Part shown: positions 24,801 through 39,031 of the stretch, in pieces | Numbering within the stretch: position 1 is the first letter of the stretch | How the letters are laid out: each line of letters starts with the position of its first letter | NCBI GenBank assembly: GCA_964057225.1 | Contig: OZ059900.1 | Coordinates: forward strand, 2,366,501 to 2,430,500 | Direction of reading: 5' to 3' | From: Auanema rhodensis | Lineage: Eukaryota > Nematoda > Chromadorea > Rhabditida > Rhabditidae | DNA length: 64,000 bases | Translations under genes and position numbers: made by a program | Notes under the pieces: generated by a model | The model's input: the letters and a program-made list of their open reading frames with translations, nothing else | What the model was told of the DNA's origin: nothing | The model's database searches: none

Positions 24801-27214
24801 CTTTAACACCATATACTCAACGATTTTTGGTACAAAATCTGTAATACTCGTAAATTTTGATCATATTCGTTAAGATTTGAGAATCAAACATACAATACAC
24901 AAAATCAGTCTATTTTTATGAGCTTGCACTGATATATATTCATTTTGATCAAAAAAGGTCGAAAATAGAAAGAATTTTTGAAATTTCCGAGTTTTGAGTC
25001 TAATTTGGCTAAATCGCTCATATACATGATCAGAAGCATAGTTTTATTGTCTATGACAACAAAAGTCATCAATTAAACGCTAGTGATGTTTAAATACTGA
25101 TTTTCGCTCAAATAGCATTACTACACTAAGTATGGTCGTTTTTATGCCTTTAACACCATATACTCACCGATTTTTGGTACAAAATCTGTAATACTCGTAA
25201 ATTTCGATCATATTCGTTAAGAATTGAAAATCAAACACACAATAAACAAAATCGGTCTATTTTTATGAGTTTGCACTGATATATATTCATTTTGATCAAA
25301 AAAGGTCGAAAATAGAAAGAATTTTTGAATTTTCCGAGTTTTGAGTCCAATTGGGCTAAATCGCTCATATATATGATCAAAAGCATAGTTTTACTGTCTA
25401 TGATAACAAAAGTCTTCAAATATACACTAATAATGATTAAATCACTGAATTTCACTCAAATAGCATTACTACACTAAGTATGGTCGTTTTTCTGCCTTTA
25501 ACACCATATACTCACCGATTTTTGGTACAAAATCTGTGATACTTGTAAATTTTGATCATATTCGTTAAGATTTGAAAATCAAACACACAATAAACAAAAT
25601 CAGTCTATTTTTATGAGTTTGCACTGATATATATTCATTTTAAACAAAAAAGGTCGAAAATAGAAAGAATTTTTGAAATTTCCGAGTTTTGAGTCTAATT
25701 TGGCTAAATCGCTCATATATAAGATCAAAAGCATAGTTTTACTGTCTATGATAACAAAAGTCTTCAAATTTACACTAATAATGTGTAAATCACTGAATTT
25801 CACTCAAATAGCTTTACTACACTAAGTATGGTCGTTTTTATGCCTTTAACACCATATACTCACCGATTTTTGGTACAAAATCTGTAATACTCGTAAATTT
25901 TGATCATATTCGTTAAGATTTGAGAATCAAACATACAATACACAAAATCAGTCTATTTTTATGAGCTTGCACTGATATATATTCATTTTGATCAAAAAAG
26001 GTCGAAAATAGAAAGAATTTTTGAAATTTCCGAGTTTTGAGTCTAATTTGGCTAAATCGCTCATATATATGATCAAAAGCATAGTTTTACTGTCTATGAT
26101 AACAAAAGTCTTCAAATATACACTAATAATGTGTAAATCACTGAATTTCACTCAAATAGCTTTACTACACTAAGTATGGTCGTTTTTATGCCTTTAACAC
26201 CATATACTCAACGATTTTTGGTACAAAATCTGTAATACTCGTAAATTTTGATCATATTCGTTAAGATTTGAGAATCAAACATACAATACACAAAATCAGT
26301 CTATTTTTATGAGCTTGCACTGATATATATTCATTTTGATCAAAAAAGGTCGAAAATAGAAAGAATTTTTGAAATTTCCGAGTTTTGAGTCTAATTTGGC
26401 TAAATCGCTCATATATATGATCAAAAGCATAGTTTTACTGTCTATGATAACAAAAGTCTTCAAATATACACTAATAATGTGTAAATCACTGAATTTCACT
26501 CAAATAGCTTTACTACACTAAGTATGGTCGTTTTTATGCCTTTAACACCATATACTCAACGATTTTTGGTACAAAATCTGTAATACTCGTAAATTTTGAT
26601 CATATTCGTTAAGATTTGAGAATCAAACATACAATACACAAAATCAGTCTATTTTTATGAGCTTGCACTGATATATATTCATTTTGATCAAAAAAGGTCG
26701 AAAATAGAAAGAATTTTTGAAATTTCCGAGTTTTGAGTCTAATTTGGCTAAATCGCTCATATACATGATCAGAAGCATAGTTTTATTGTCTATGACAACA
26801 AAAGTCATCAATTAAACGCTAGTGATGTTTAAATACTGATTTTCGCTCAAATAGCATTACTACACTAAGTATGGTCGTTTTTATGCCTTTAACACCATAT
26901 ACTCACCGATTTTTGGTACAAAATCTGTAATACTCGTAAATTTTGATCATATTCGTTAAGATTTGAAAATCAAACACACAATAAACAATATCAGTCTATT
27001 TTTATGAGTTTGCACTGATATATATTCATATTGATCAAAAAAGGTCGAAAATAGAAAGAATTTTTGAATTTTCCGAGTTTTGAGTCCAATTGGGCTAAAT
27101 CGCTCATATATATGATCAAAAGCATAGTTTTACTGTCTATGATAACAAAAGTCTTCAAATATACACTAATAATGATTAAATCACTGAATTTCACTCAAAT
27201 AGCATTACTACACT
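18872..27214 (+). repeat. Intervening domain between large-repeat copies 1 and 2
   Basis: The domain is built mainly from A, A-prime, B and T monomers. Around 20.9-22.7 kb, class-A heads carry the CACTGATTTTCAGTC tail and alternate with T heads. From about 24 kb to 27.2 kb the domain resembles the left domain: 4620-4967 matches 25128-25475 (shared AATCGGTCT). Core changes are seen at about 18912 (CCGGTTTTTTGTAC) and 25492 (TTTTTCTGCC). No gene or foreign element is present. Confidence 0.85.
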
Positions 27215-30200
27215 AAGTATGGTCGTTTTTATGCCTTTAACACCATATACTCACCGATTTTTGGTACAAAATCTGTGATACTCGTAAATTTTGATCATAT
27301 TCGTTAAGATTTGAAAATCAAACACACAATAAACAAAATCAGTCTATTTTTATGAGTTTGCACTGATATATATTCATTTTAAACAAAAAAGGTCGAAAAT
27401 AGAAAGAATTTTTGAAATTTCCGAGTTTTGAGTCTAATTTGGCTAAATCGCTCATATATAAGATCAAAAGCATAGTTTTACTGTCTATGATAACAAAAGT
27501 CTTCAAATTTACACTAATAATGTGTAAATCACTGAATTTCACTCAAATAGCTTTACTACACTAAGTATGGTCGTTTTTATGCCTTTAACACCATATACTC
27601 ACCGATTTTTGGTACAAAATCTGTAATACTCGTAAATTTTGATCATATTCGTTAAGATTTGAGAATCAAACATACAATACACAAAATCAGTCTATTTTTA
27701 CAAGTTTGCACTGATATATATTCATTTTGATCAAAAAAGGTCGAAAATAGAAAGAATTTTTGAATTTTCCGAGTTTTGAGTCCAATTGGGCTAAATCGCT
27801 CATATATATGATCAAAAGCATAGTTTTACTGTCTATGATAACAAAAGTCTTCAAATATACACTAATAATGATTAAATCACTGAATTTCACTCAAATAGCA
27901 TTACTACACTAAGTATGGTCGTTTTTATGCCTTTAACACCATATACTCACCGATTTTTGGTACAAAATCTGTAATACTCGTGAATTTTGATCATATTCGT
28001 TAAGATTTGAAAATCAAACACACAATAAACAAAATCAGTCTATTTTTACAAGTTTGCACTGATATATATTCATTTTGATCAAAAAAGGTCGAAAATAGAA
28101 AGAATTTTGGAATTTTCCGAGTTTTGAGTCCAATTGGGCTAAATCGCTCATATATATGATCAAAAGCATAGTTTTACTGTCTATGATAACAAAAGTCTTC
28201 AAATATACACTAATAATGATTAAATCACTGAATTTCACTCAAATAGCATTACTACACTAAGTATGGTCGTTTTTATGCCTTTAACACCATATACTCACCG
28301 ATTTTTGGTACAAAATCTGTGATACTCGTAAATTTTGATCATATTCGTTAAGATTTGAGAATCAAACATACAATACACAAAATCAGTCTATTTTTATGAG
28401 CTTGCACTGATATATATTCATTTTGATCAAAAAAGGTCGAAAATAGAAAGAATTTTTGAAATTTCCGAGTTTTGAGTCTAATTTGGCTAAATCGCTCATA
28501 TATATGATCAAAAGCATAGTTTTACTGTCTATGATAACAAAAGTCTTCAAATATACACTAATAATGATTAAATCACTGATTTTCAGTCAAATAGCATTAC
28601 TACACTAAGTATGGTCGTTTTTATGCCTTTAACACCATATACTCACCGATTTTTGGTTCAAAATCTGTAATACTTGTAAATTTTGATCATATTTGTTAAG
28701 ATTCGAGAATCAAACACATAATACACGAAATAAGTCTATTTTTACAAGTTTGCACTGATATTTATTCATTTTGATCAAAAAAGGTCGAAAATAGAAAGAA
28801 TTTTTGAAATTTCCGAGTTTTGAGTCCAATTTGGCTAAATCGCTCATATATAAGATCAAAAGCATAGTTTTATTGTCTATAACAACAAAAGTCATCAATT
28901 AAACGCTAGTGATATTTAAATACTGATTTTCGCTCAAGTAGCATTACTACACTAAGTATGGTCGTTTTTATGCCTTTAACACCATATACTCACCGATTTT
29001 TGGTACAAAATCTGTAATACTTGTAAATTTTGATCATATTCGTTAAGATTTGAGAATCGAACATACAATACACAAAATCAGTCTATTTTTACAAGTTTGC
29101 ACTGATATTTATTCATTCTGATCAAAAAAGGTCGAAAATAGAAAGAATTTTTGAAATTTCCGAGTTTTGAGTCCAATTTGGCTAAATCGCTCATATATAT
29201 GATCAAAAGCATAGTTTTATTGTCTATGACAACAAAAGTCATCAATTAAACGCTAGTGATATTTAAATACTGATTTTCGCTCAAGTAGCATTACTACACT
29301 AAGTATGGTCGTTTTTATGCCTTTAACACCATATACTCACCGATTTTTGGTACAAAATCTGTAATACTCGTAAAATTTGATCATATTTGTTAAGATTTGA
29401 GAATCAAACACACAATACACAAAATCAGTCTATTTTTATGAGTTTACACTGATATATCTTCATTTTCATCAAAAAAGGTCGAAAATAGAAAGAATTTTTG
29501 AATTTTCCGAGTTTTGAGTCGAATTGGGCTAAATCGCTCATATATATGATCAAAAGCATAGTTTTACTGTCTATGATAACAAAAGTCTTCAAATATACAC
29601 TAATAATGATTAAATCACTGAATTTCACTCAAATAGCATTACTACACTAAGTATGGTCGTTTTTATGCCTTTAACACCATATACTCACCGATTTTTGGTA
29701 CAAAATCTGTAATACTTGTAAATTTTGATCATATTTGTTAAGATTCGAGAATCAAACACACAATAAACAAAATCAGTCTATTTTTATGAGTTTGCACTGA
29801 TATATATTCATTTTAAACAAAAAAGGTCGAAAATAGAAAGAATTTTTGAAATTTCCGAGTTTTGAGTCTAATTTGGCTAAATCGCTCATATATAAGATCA
29901 AAAGCATAGTTTTACTGTCTATGATAACAAAAGTCTTCAAATTTACACTAATAATGTGTAAATCACTGAATTTCACTCAAATAGCTTTACTACACTAAGT
30001 ATGGTCGTTTTTATGCCTTTAACACCATATACTCACCGATTTTTGGTACAAAATCTGTAATACTCGTAAATTTTGATCATATTCGTTAAGATTTGAGAAT
30101 CAAACATACAATACACAAAATCAGTCTATTTTTACAAGTTTGCACTGATATATATTCATTTTGATCAAAAAAGGTCGAAAATAGAAAGAATTTTTGAATT

Positions 30201-33200
30201 TTCCGAGTTTTGAGTCCAATTGGGCTAAATCGCTCATATATATGATCAAAAGCATAGTTTTACTGTCTATGATAACAAAAGTCTTCAAATATACACTAAT
30301 AATGATTAAATCACTGAATTTCACTCAAATAGCATTACTACACTAAGTATGGTCGTTTTTATGCCTTTAACACCATATACTCACCGATTTTTGGTACAAA
30401 ATCTGTAATACTCGTGAATTTTGATCATATTCGTTAAGATTTGAAAATCAAACACACAATAAACAAAATCAGTCTATTTTTACAAGTTTGCACTGATATA
30501 TATTCATTTTGATCAAAAAAGGTCGAAAATAGAAAGAATTTTTGAATTTTCCGAGTTTTGAGTCCAATTGGGCTAAATCGCTCATATATATGATCAAAAG
30601 CATAGTTTTACTGTCTATGATAACAAAAGTCTTCAAATATACACTAATAATGATTAAATCACTGAATTTCACTCAAATAGCATTACTACACTAAGTATGG
30701 TCGTTTTTATGCCTTTAACACCATATACTCACCGATTTTTGGTACAAAATCTGTGATACTCGTAAATTTTGATCATATTCGTTAAGATTTGAGAATCAAA
30801 CATACAATACACAAAATCAGTCTATTTTTATGAGCTTGCACTGATATATATTCATTTTGATCAAAAAAGGTCGAAAATAGAAAGAATTTTTGAAATTTCC
30901 GAGTTTTGAGTCTAATTTGGCTAAATCGCTCATATATATGATCAAAAGCATAGTTTTACTGTCTATGATAACAAAAGTCTTCAAATATACACTAATAATG
31001 ATTAAATCACTGATTTTCAGTCAAATAGCATTACTACACTAAGTATGGTCGTTTTTATGCCTTTAACACCATATACTCACCGATTTTTGGTTCAAAATCT
31101 GTAATACTTGTAAATTTTGATCATATTTGTTAAGATTCGAGAATCAAACACATAATACACGAAATAAGTCTATTTTTACAAGTTTGCACTGATATTTATT
31201 CATTTTGATCAAAAAAGGTCGAAAATAGAAAGAATTTTTGAAATTTCCGAGTTTTGAGTCCAATTTGGCTAAATCGCTCATATATAAGATCAAAAGCATA
31301 GTTTTATTGTCTATAACAACAAAAGTCATCAATTAAACGCTAGTGATATTTAAATACTGATTTTCGCTCAAGTAGCATTACTACACTAAGTATGGTCGTT
31401 TTTATGCCTTTAACACCATATACTCACCGATTTTTGGTACAAAATCTGTAATACTTGTAAATTTTGATCATATTCGTTAAGATTTGAGAATCGAACATAC
31501 AATACACAAAATCAGTCTATTTTTACAAGTTTGCACTGATATTTATTCATTTTGATCAAAAAAGGTCGAAAATAGAAAGAATTTTTGAAATTTCCGAGTT
31601 TTGAGTCCAATTTGGCTAAATCGCTCATATATATGATCAAAAGCATAGTTTTATTGTCTATGACAACAAAAGTCATCAATTAAACGCTAGTGATATTTAA
31701 ATACTGATTTTCGCTCAAGTAGCATTACTACACTAAGTATGGTCGTTTTTATGCCTTTAACACCATATACTCACCGATTTTTGGTACAAAATCTGTAATA
31801 CTCGTAAAATTTGATCATATTTGTTAAGATTTGAGAATCAAACACACAATACACAAAATCAGTCTATTTTTATGAGTTTACACTGATATATCTTCATTTT
31901 CATCAAAAAAGGTCGAAAATAGAAAGAATTTTTGAATTTTCCGAGTTTTGAGTCGAATTGGGCTAAATCGCTCATATATATGATCAAAAGCATAGTTTTA
32001 CTGTCTATGATAAGAAAAGTCTTCAAATATACACTAATAATGATTAAATCACTGAATTTCACTCAAATAGCATTACTACACTAAGTATGGTCGTTTTTAT
32101 GCCTTTAACACCATATACTCACCGATTTTTGGTACAAAATCTGTAATACTTGTAAATTTTGATCATATTTGTTAAGATTCGAGAATCAAACACATAATAC
32201 ACAAAATAAGTCTATTTTTACAAGTTTGCACTGATATTTATTCATTTTGATCAAAAAAGGTCGAAAATAGAAAGAATTTTTGAAATTTCCGAGTTTTGAG
32301 TCCAATTTGGCTAAATCGCTCATATATATGATCAAAAGCATAGTTTTATTGTCTATAACAACAAAAGTCATCAATTAAACGCTAGTGATGTTTAAATACT
32401 GAACTTCGCTCAAATAGCATTACTACACTAAGTATGGTCGTTTTTATGCCTTTAACACCATATACTCACCGATTTTTGGTACAAAATCTGTAATACTCGT
32501 AAATTTTGATCATATTCGTTAAGATTTGAGAATCAAACATACAATAAACAAAATCAGTCTATTTTTATGAGCTTGCACTGATATATATTCATTTTGATCA
32601 AAAAAGGTCGAAAATAGAAAGAATTTTTGAAATTTCCGAGTTTTGAGTCTAATTTGGCTAAATCGCTCATATATATGATCAAAAGCATAGTTTTATTGTC
32701 TATAACAACAAAAGTCATCAATTAAACGCTAGTGATGTTTAAATACTGAATTTCGCTCAAGTAGCATTACTACACTAAGTATGGTCGTTTTTATGCCTTT
32801 AACACCATATACTCACCGATTTTTGGTACAAAATCTGTAATACTCGTAAAATTTGATCATATTTGTTAAGATTTGAGAATCAAACACACAATACACAAAA
32901 TCAGTCTATTTTTATGAGTTTACACTGATATATATTCATTTTTATCAAAAAAGGTCGAAAATAGAAAGAATTTTTGAATTTTCCGAGTTTTGAGTCGAAT
33001 TGGGCTAAATCGCTCATATATATGATCAAAAGCATAGTTTTACTGTCTATGATAACAAAAGTCTTCAAATATACACTAATAATGATTAAATCACTGAATT
33101 TCACTCAAATAGCATTACTACACTAAGTATGGTCGTTTTTATGCCTTTAACACCATATACTCACCGATTTTTGGTACAAAATCTGTAATACTTGTAAATT

Positions 33201-36200
33201 TTGATCATATTTGTTAAGATTCGAGAATCAAACACATAATACACAAAATAAGTCTATTTTTACAAGTTTGCACTGATATTTATTCATTTTGATCAAAAAA
33301 GGTCGAAAATAGAAAGAATTTTTGAAATTTCCGAGTTTTGAGTCCAATTTGGCTAAATCGCTCATATATAAGATCAAAAGCATAGTTTTATTGTCTATAA
33401 CAACAAAAGTCATCAATTAAACGCTAGTGATATTTAAATACTGAACTTCGCTCAAGTAGCATTACTACACTAAGTATGGTCGTTTTTATGCCTTTAACAC
33501 CATATACTCACCGATTTTTGGTACAAAATCTGTAATACTTGTAAATTTTGATCATATTCGTTAAGATTTGAGAATCGAACATACAATACACAAAATCAGT
33601 CTATTTTTACAAGTTTGCACTGATATTTATTCATTTTGATCAAAAAAGGTCGAAAATAGAAAGAATTTTTGAAATTTCCGAGTTTTGAGTCCAATTTGGC
33701 TAAATCGCTCATATATATGATCAAAAGCATAGTTTTATTGTCTATGACAACAAAAGTCATCAATTAAACGCTAGTGATATTTAAATACTGATTTTCGCTC
33801 AAGTAGCATTACTACACTAAGTATGGTCGTTTTTATGCCTTTAACACCATATACTCACCGATTTTTGGTACAAAATCTGTAATACTCGTAAAATTTGATC
33901 ATATTTGTTAAGATTTGAGAATCAAACACACAATACACAAAATCAGTCTATTTTTATGAGTTTACACTGATATATATTCATTTTTATCAAAAAAGGTCGA
34001 AAATAGAAAGAATTTTTGAATTTTCCGAGTTTTGAGTCGAATTGGGCTAAATCGCTCATATATATGATCAAAAGCATAGTTTTACTGTCTATGATAACAA
34101 AAGTCTTCAAATATACACTAATAATGATTAAATCACTGAATTTCACTCAAATAGCATTACTACACTAAGTATGGTCGTTTTTATGCCTTTAACACCATAT
34201 ACTCACCGATTTTTGGTACAAAATCTGTAATACTTGTAAATTTTGATCATATTTGTTAAGATTCGAGAATCAAACACATAATACACAAAATAAGTCTATT
34301 TTTACAAGTTTGCACTGATATTTATTCATTTTGATCAAAAAAGGTCGAAAATAGAAAGAATTTTTGAAATTTCCGAGTTTTGAGTCCAATTTGGCTAAAT
34401 CGCTCATATATATGATCAAAAGCATAGTTTTATTGTCTATAACAACAAAAGTCATCAATTAAACGCTAGTGATGTTTAAATACTGAATTTCGCTCAAATA
34501 GCATTACTACACTAAGTATGGTCGTTTTTATGCCTTTAACACCATATACTCACCGATTTTTGGTACAAAATCTGTAATACTCGTAAATTTTGATCATATT
34601 CGTTAAGATTTGAGAATCAAACATACAATACACAAAATCAGTCTATTTTTATGAGCTTGCACTGATATATATTCATTTTGATCAAAAAAGGTCGAAAATA
34701 GAAAGAATTTTTGAAATTTCCGAGTTTTGAGTCTAATTTGGCTAAATCGCTCATATATATGATCAAAAGCATAGTTTTATTGTCTATGACAACAAAAGTC
34801 ATCAATTAAACGCTAGTGATGTTTAAATACTGAATTTCGCTCAAATAGCATTACTACACTAAGTATGGTCGTTTTTATGCCTTTAACACCATATACTCAC
34901 CGATTTTTGGTACAAAATCTGTAATACTCGTAAATTTTGATCATATTCGGTGAGATTCGAGAATCAAACACACAATACACGAAATAAGTTTATTTTGACG
35001 AGTTTGCACTGGTATTTATTCATTTTGATCAAAAAAGGTCGAAAATAGAAAGAATTTTTGAATTTTCCGAGTTTTGAGTCCAATTTGGCTAAATCGCTCA
35101 TATATATGATCAAAAGCATAGTTTTACTGTCTATGATAACAAAAGTCTTCAAATATACACTAATAATGATTGAATCACTGAATTTCACTCAAATAGCATT
35201 ACTACACTAAGTATGGTCGTTTTTATGCCTTTAACACCATATACTCACCGATTTTTGGTACAAAATCTGTGATACTCGTAAATTTTGATCATATTTGTTA
35301 AGATTCGAGAATCAAACACATAATACACAAAATAAGTCTATTTTTACGAGTTTGCACTGATATTTATTCATTTTGATCAAAAAAGGTCGAAAATAGAAAG
35401 AATTTTTGAAATTTCCGAGTTTTGAGTCCAATTTGGCTAAATCGCTCATATATATGATCAAAAGCATAGTTTTATTGTCTATAACAACAAAAGTCATCAA
35501 TTAAACGCTAGTGATGTTTAAATACTGAATTTCGCTCAAATAGCATTACTACACTAAGTATGGTCGTTTTTATGCCTTTAACACCATATACTCACCGATT
35601 TTTGGTACAAAATCTGTAATACTCGTAAATTTTGATCATATTCGTTAAGATTTGAGAATCAAACATACAATACACAAAATCAGTCTATTTTTATGAGCTT
35701 GCACTGATATATATTCATTTTGATCAAAAAAGGTCGAAAATAGAAAGAATTTTTGAAATTTCCGAGTTTTGAGTCTAATTTGGCTAAATCGCTCATATAT
35801 ATGATCAAAAGCATAGTTTTATTGTCTATGACAACAAAAGTCATCAATTAAACGCTAGTGATGTTTAAATACTGAATTTCGCTCGAATAGCATTACTACA
35901 CTAAGTATGGTCGTTTTTATGCCTTTAACACCATATACTCACCGATTTTTGGTACAAAATCTGTAATACTCGTAAATTTTGATCATATTCGGTGAGATTC
36001 GAGAATCAAACACACAATACACGAAATAAGTTTATTTTGACGAGTTTGCACTGGTATTTATTCATTTTGATCAAAAAAGGTCGAAAATAGAAAGAATTTT
36101 TGAATTTTCCGAGTTTTGAGTCCAATTTGGCTAAATCGCTCATATATATGATCAAAAGCATAGTTTTACTGTCTATGATAACAAAAGTCTTCAAATATAC

Positions 36201-39031
36201 ACTAATAATGATTGAATCACTGAATTTCACTCAAATAGCATTACTACACTAAGTATGGTCGTTTTTATGCCTTTAACACCATATACTCACCGATTTTTGG
36301 TACAAAATCTGTGATACTCGTAAATTTTGATCATATTTGGTGAGATTCGAGAATCGAACACACAATACACAAAATAAGTCTATTTTTACGAGTTTGCACT
36401 GATATTTATTCATTTTGATCAAAAAAGGTCGAAAATAGAAAGAATTTTTGAAATTTCCGAGTTTTGAGTCTAATTTGGCTAAATCGCTCATATATATGAT
36501 CAAAAGCATAGTTTTACTGTCTATGATAACAAAAGTCTTCAAATATACACTAATAATGTGTAAATCACTGAATTTCACTCAAATAGCTTTACTACACTAA
36601 GTATGGTCGTTTTTATGCCTTTAACACCATATACTCACCGATTTTTGGTACAAAATCTGTAATACTCGTAAATTTCGATCATATTCGTTAAGATTCGAGA
36701 ATCAAACACACAATACACGAAATAAGTTTATTTTTACGAGTTTGCACTGATATTTATTCATTTTGATCAAAAAAGGTCGAAAATAGAAAGAATTTTTGAA
36801 TTTTCCGAGTTTTGAGTCCAATTGGGCTAAATCGCTCATATATATGATCAAAAGCATAGTTTCACTGTCTATGATAACAAAAGTCTTCAAATATACACTA
36901 GTAATGATTAAATCACTGAATTTCACTCGAATAGCTTTACTACACTAAGTATGGTCGTTTTTATGCCTTTAACACCATATACTCACCGATTTTTGGTACA
37001 AAATCTGTAATACTCGTAAATTTTGATCATATCCGTTAAGATTCGAGAATCAAACACACAATACACGAAATAAGTTTATTTTTACGAGTTTGCACTGATA
37101 TTTATTCATTTTGATCAAAAAAGGTCGAAAATAGAAAGAATTTTTGAATTTTCCGAGTTTTGAGTCCAATTGGGCTAAATCGCTCATATATATGATCAAA
37201 AGCATAGTTTCACTGTCTATGATAACAAAAGTCTTCAAATATACACTAGTAATTATTAAATCACTGAATTTCACTCAAATAGCATTACTACACTAAGTAT
37301 GGTCGTTTTTATGCCTTTAACACCATATACTCACCGATTTTTGGTACAAAATCTGTAATACTTGTAAATTTTGATCATATTCGTTAAGATTTGAGAATCA
37401 AACACATAATACACGAAATAAGTCTTTTTTTACAAGTTTGCACTGATATTTATTCATTTTGATCAAAAAAGGTCGAAAATAGAAAGAATTTTTGAAATTT
37501 CCGAGTTTTGAGTCCAATTTGGCTAAATCGCTCATATATATGATCAAAAGCATAGTTCTATTGTCTATAACAACAAAAGTCTTTAATTAAACGCTAGTGA
37601 TGTTTTAATACTGAATTTTGCTCAAATAGCATTACTACATTAAGTATGGTCGTTTTTATGCCTTTAACACCATATACTCACCGATTTTTGGTACAAAATC
37701 TGTAATACTTGTAAATTTTGATCATATTCGTTAAGATTCGAAAATCAAACACACAATACACGAAATAAGTTTATTTTTACAAGTTTGCACTGATATTTAT
37801 TCATTTTGATCAAAAAAGGTCGAAAATAGAAAGAATTTTTGAAATTTCCGAGTTTTGAGTCTAATTTGGCTAAATCGCTCATATATATGATCAGAAGCAT
37901 AGGTGTATTGTCTATGACAACAAAAGTCATTAATTAAACACTAATGATGTTTAAGTCACTAAATTTCGCTCTAATAGCATTACTACACTAAGTATGGTCG
38001 TTTTTATACCTTCAACACCATATACTCACCGATTTTTGGTACAAAATCTGTGATACTCGTAAATTTTGATCATATTCGTTAAGATTTGAGAATCAAACAC
38101 ACAATACACAATATCAGTCTATTTTTATGAGCTTGCACTGATATATATTCATTTTGATCAAAAAAGGTCGAAAACAGAAAGAATTTTTGAAATTTCCGAG
38201 TTTTGAGTCTAATTTGGCTAAATCGCTCATTTATATGATCAAAAGCATAGTTTTATTGTCTATGACAACAAAAGTCATCAATTAAACGCTAGTGATGTTT
38301 AAATACTGATTTTCGCTCAAATAGCATTACTACACTAAGTATGGTCGTTTTTATGCCTTTAACACCATATACTCACCGATTTTTGGTACAAAATCTGTAA
38401 TACTTGTAAATTTTGATCATATTCGTTAAGATTCGAGAATCAAACACATAATACACGAAATAAGTCTAGTTTTACAAGTTTGCACTGATATTTATTCATT
38501 TTGATCAAAAAAGGTCGAAAATAGAAAGAATTTTTGAAATTTCCGAGTTTTGAGTCCAATTTGGCTAAATCGCTCATATATAAGATCAAAAGCATAGTTT
38601 TATTGTCTATAACAACAAAAGTCATCAATTAAACGCTAGTGATATTTAAATACTGATTTTCGCTCAAGTAGCATTACTACACTAAGTATGGTCGTTTTTA
38701 TGCCTTTAACACCATATACTCACCGATTTTTGGTACAAAATCTGTAATACTTGTAAATTTTGATCATATTTGTTAAGATTTGAGAATCGAACATACAATA
38801 CACGAAATCAGTCTATTTTTATGAGCTTGCACTGATATATATTCATTTTCATCAAAAAAGGTCGAAAATAGAAAGAATTTTTGAAATTTCCGAGTTTTGA
38901 GTCTAATTTGGCTAAATCGCTCATATATATGATCAAAAGCATAGTTTTACTGTCTATGATAACAAAAGTCATCAATTAAACGCTAGTGATATTTAAATAC
39001 TGATTTTCGCTCAAGTAGCATTACTACACTA
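27215..39031 (+). repeat. Large repeat, copy 2 (34 monomers, about 11.8 kb)
   Basis: It aligns to copy 1 at offset 19118, then 20160, then 21202, having two extra trimers. It includes the same 7-mer duplication (27215-29648 and 29649-32082). Point variants shared with copy 3 but absent from copy 1 are G at 28109, C at 29118, G at 32014 and T at 37640. Homology with copy 3 continues past 39031 to about 40.2 kb. Confidence 0.9.
32083..34166 (+). repeat. Tandem trimer, with one unit found only in copy 2
   Basis: Units 32083-33124 and 33125-34166 (1042 bp each) stand where copies 1 and 3 have one unit. The second unit is mosaic. Its first monomer combines CATATATAAGATC and GTGATATTTAAATAC, typical of the T monomer at 31041, with the TGAACTTCGCTC end seen at about 32399. 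Its second monomer (GAATCGAACATAC, TTTTTACAAG) matches the one at 31388. Confidence 0.82.
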
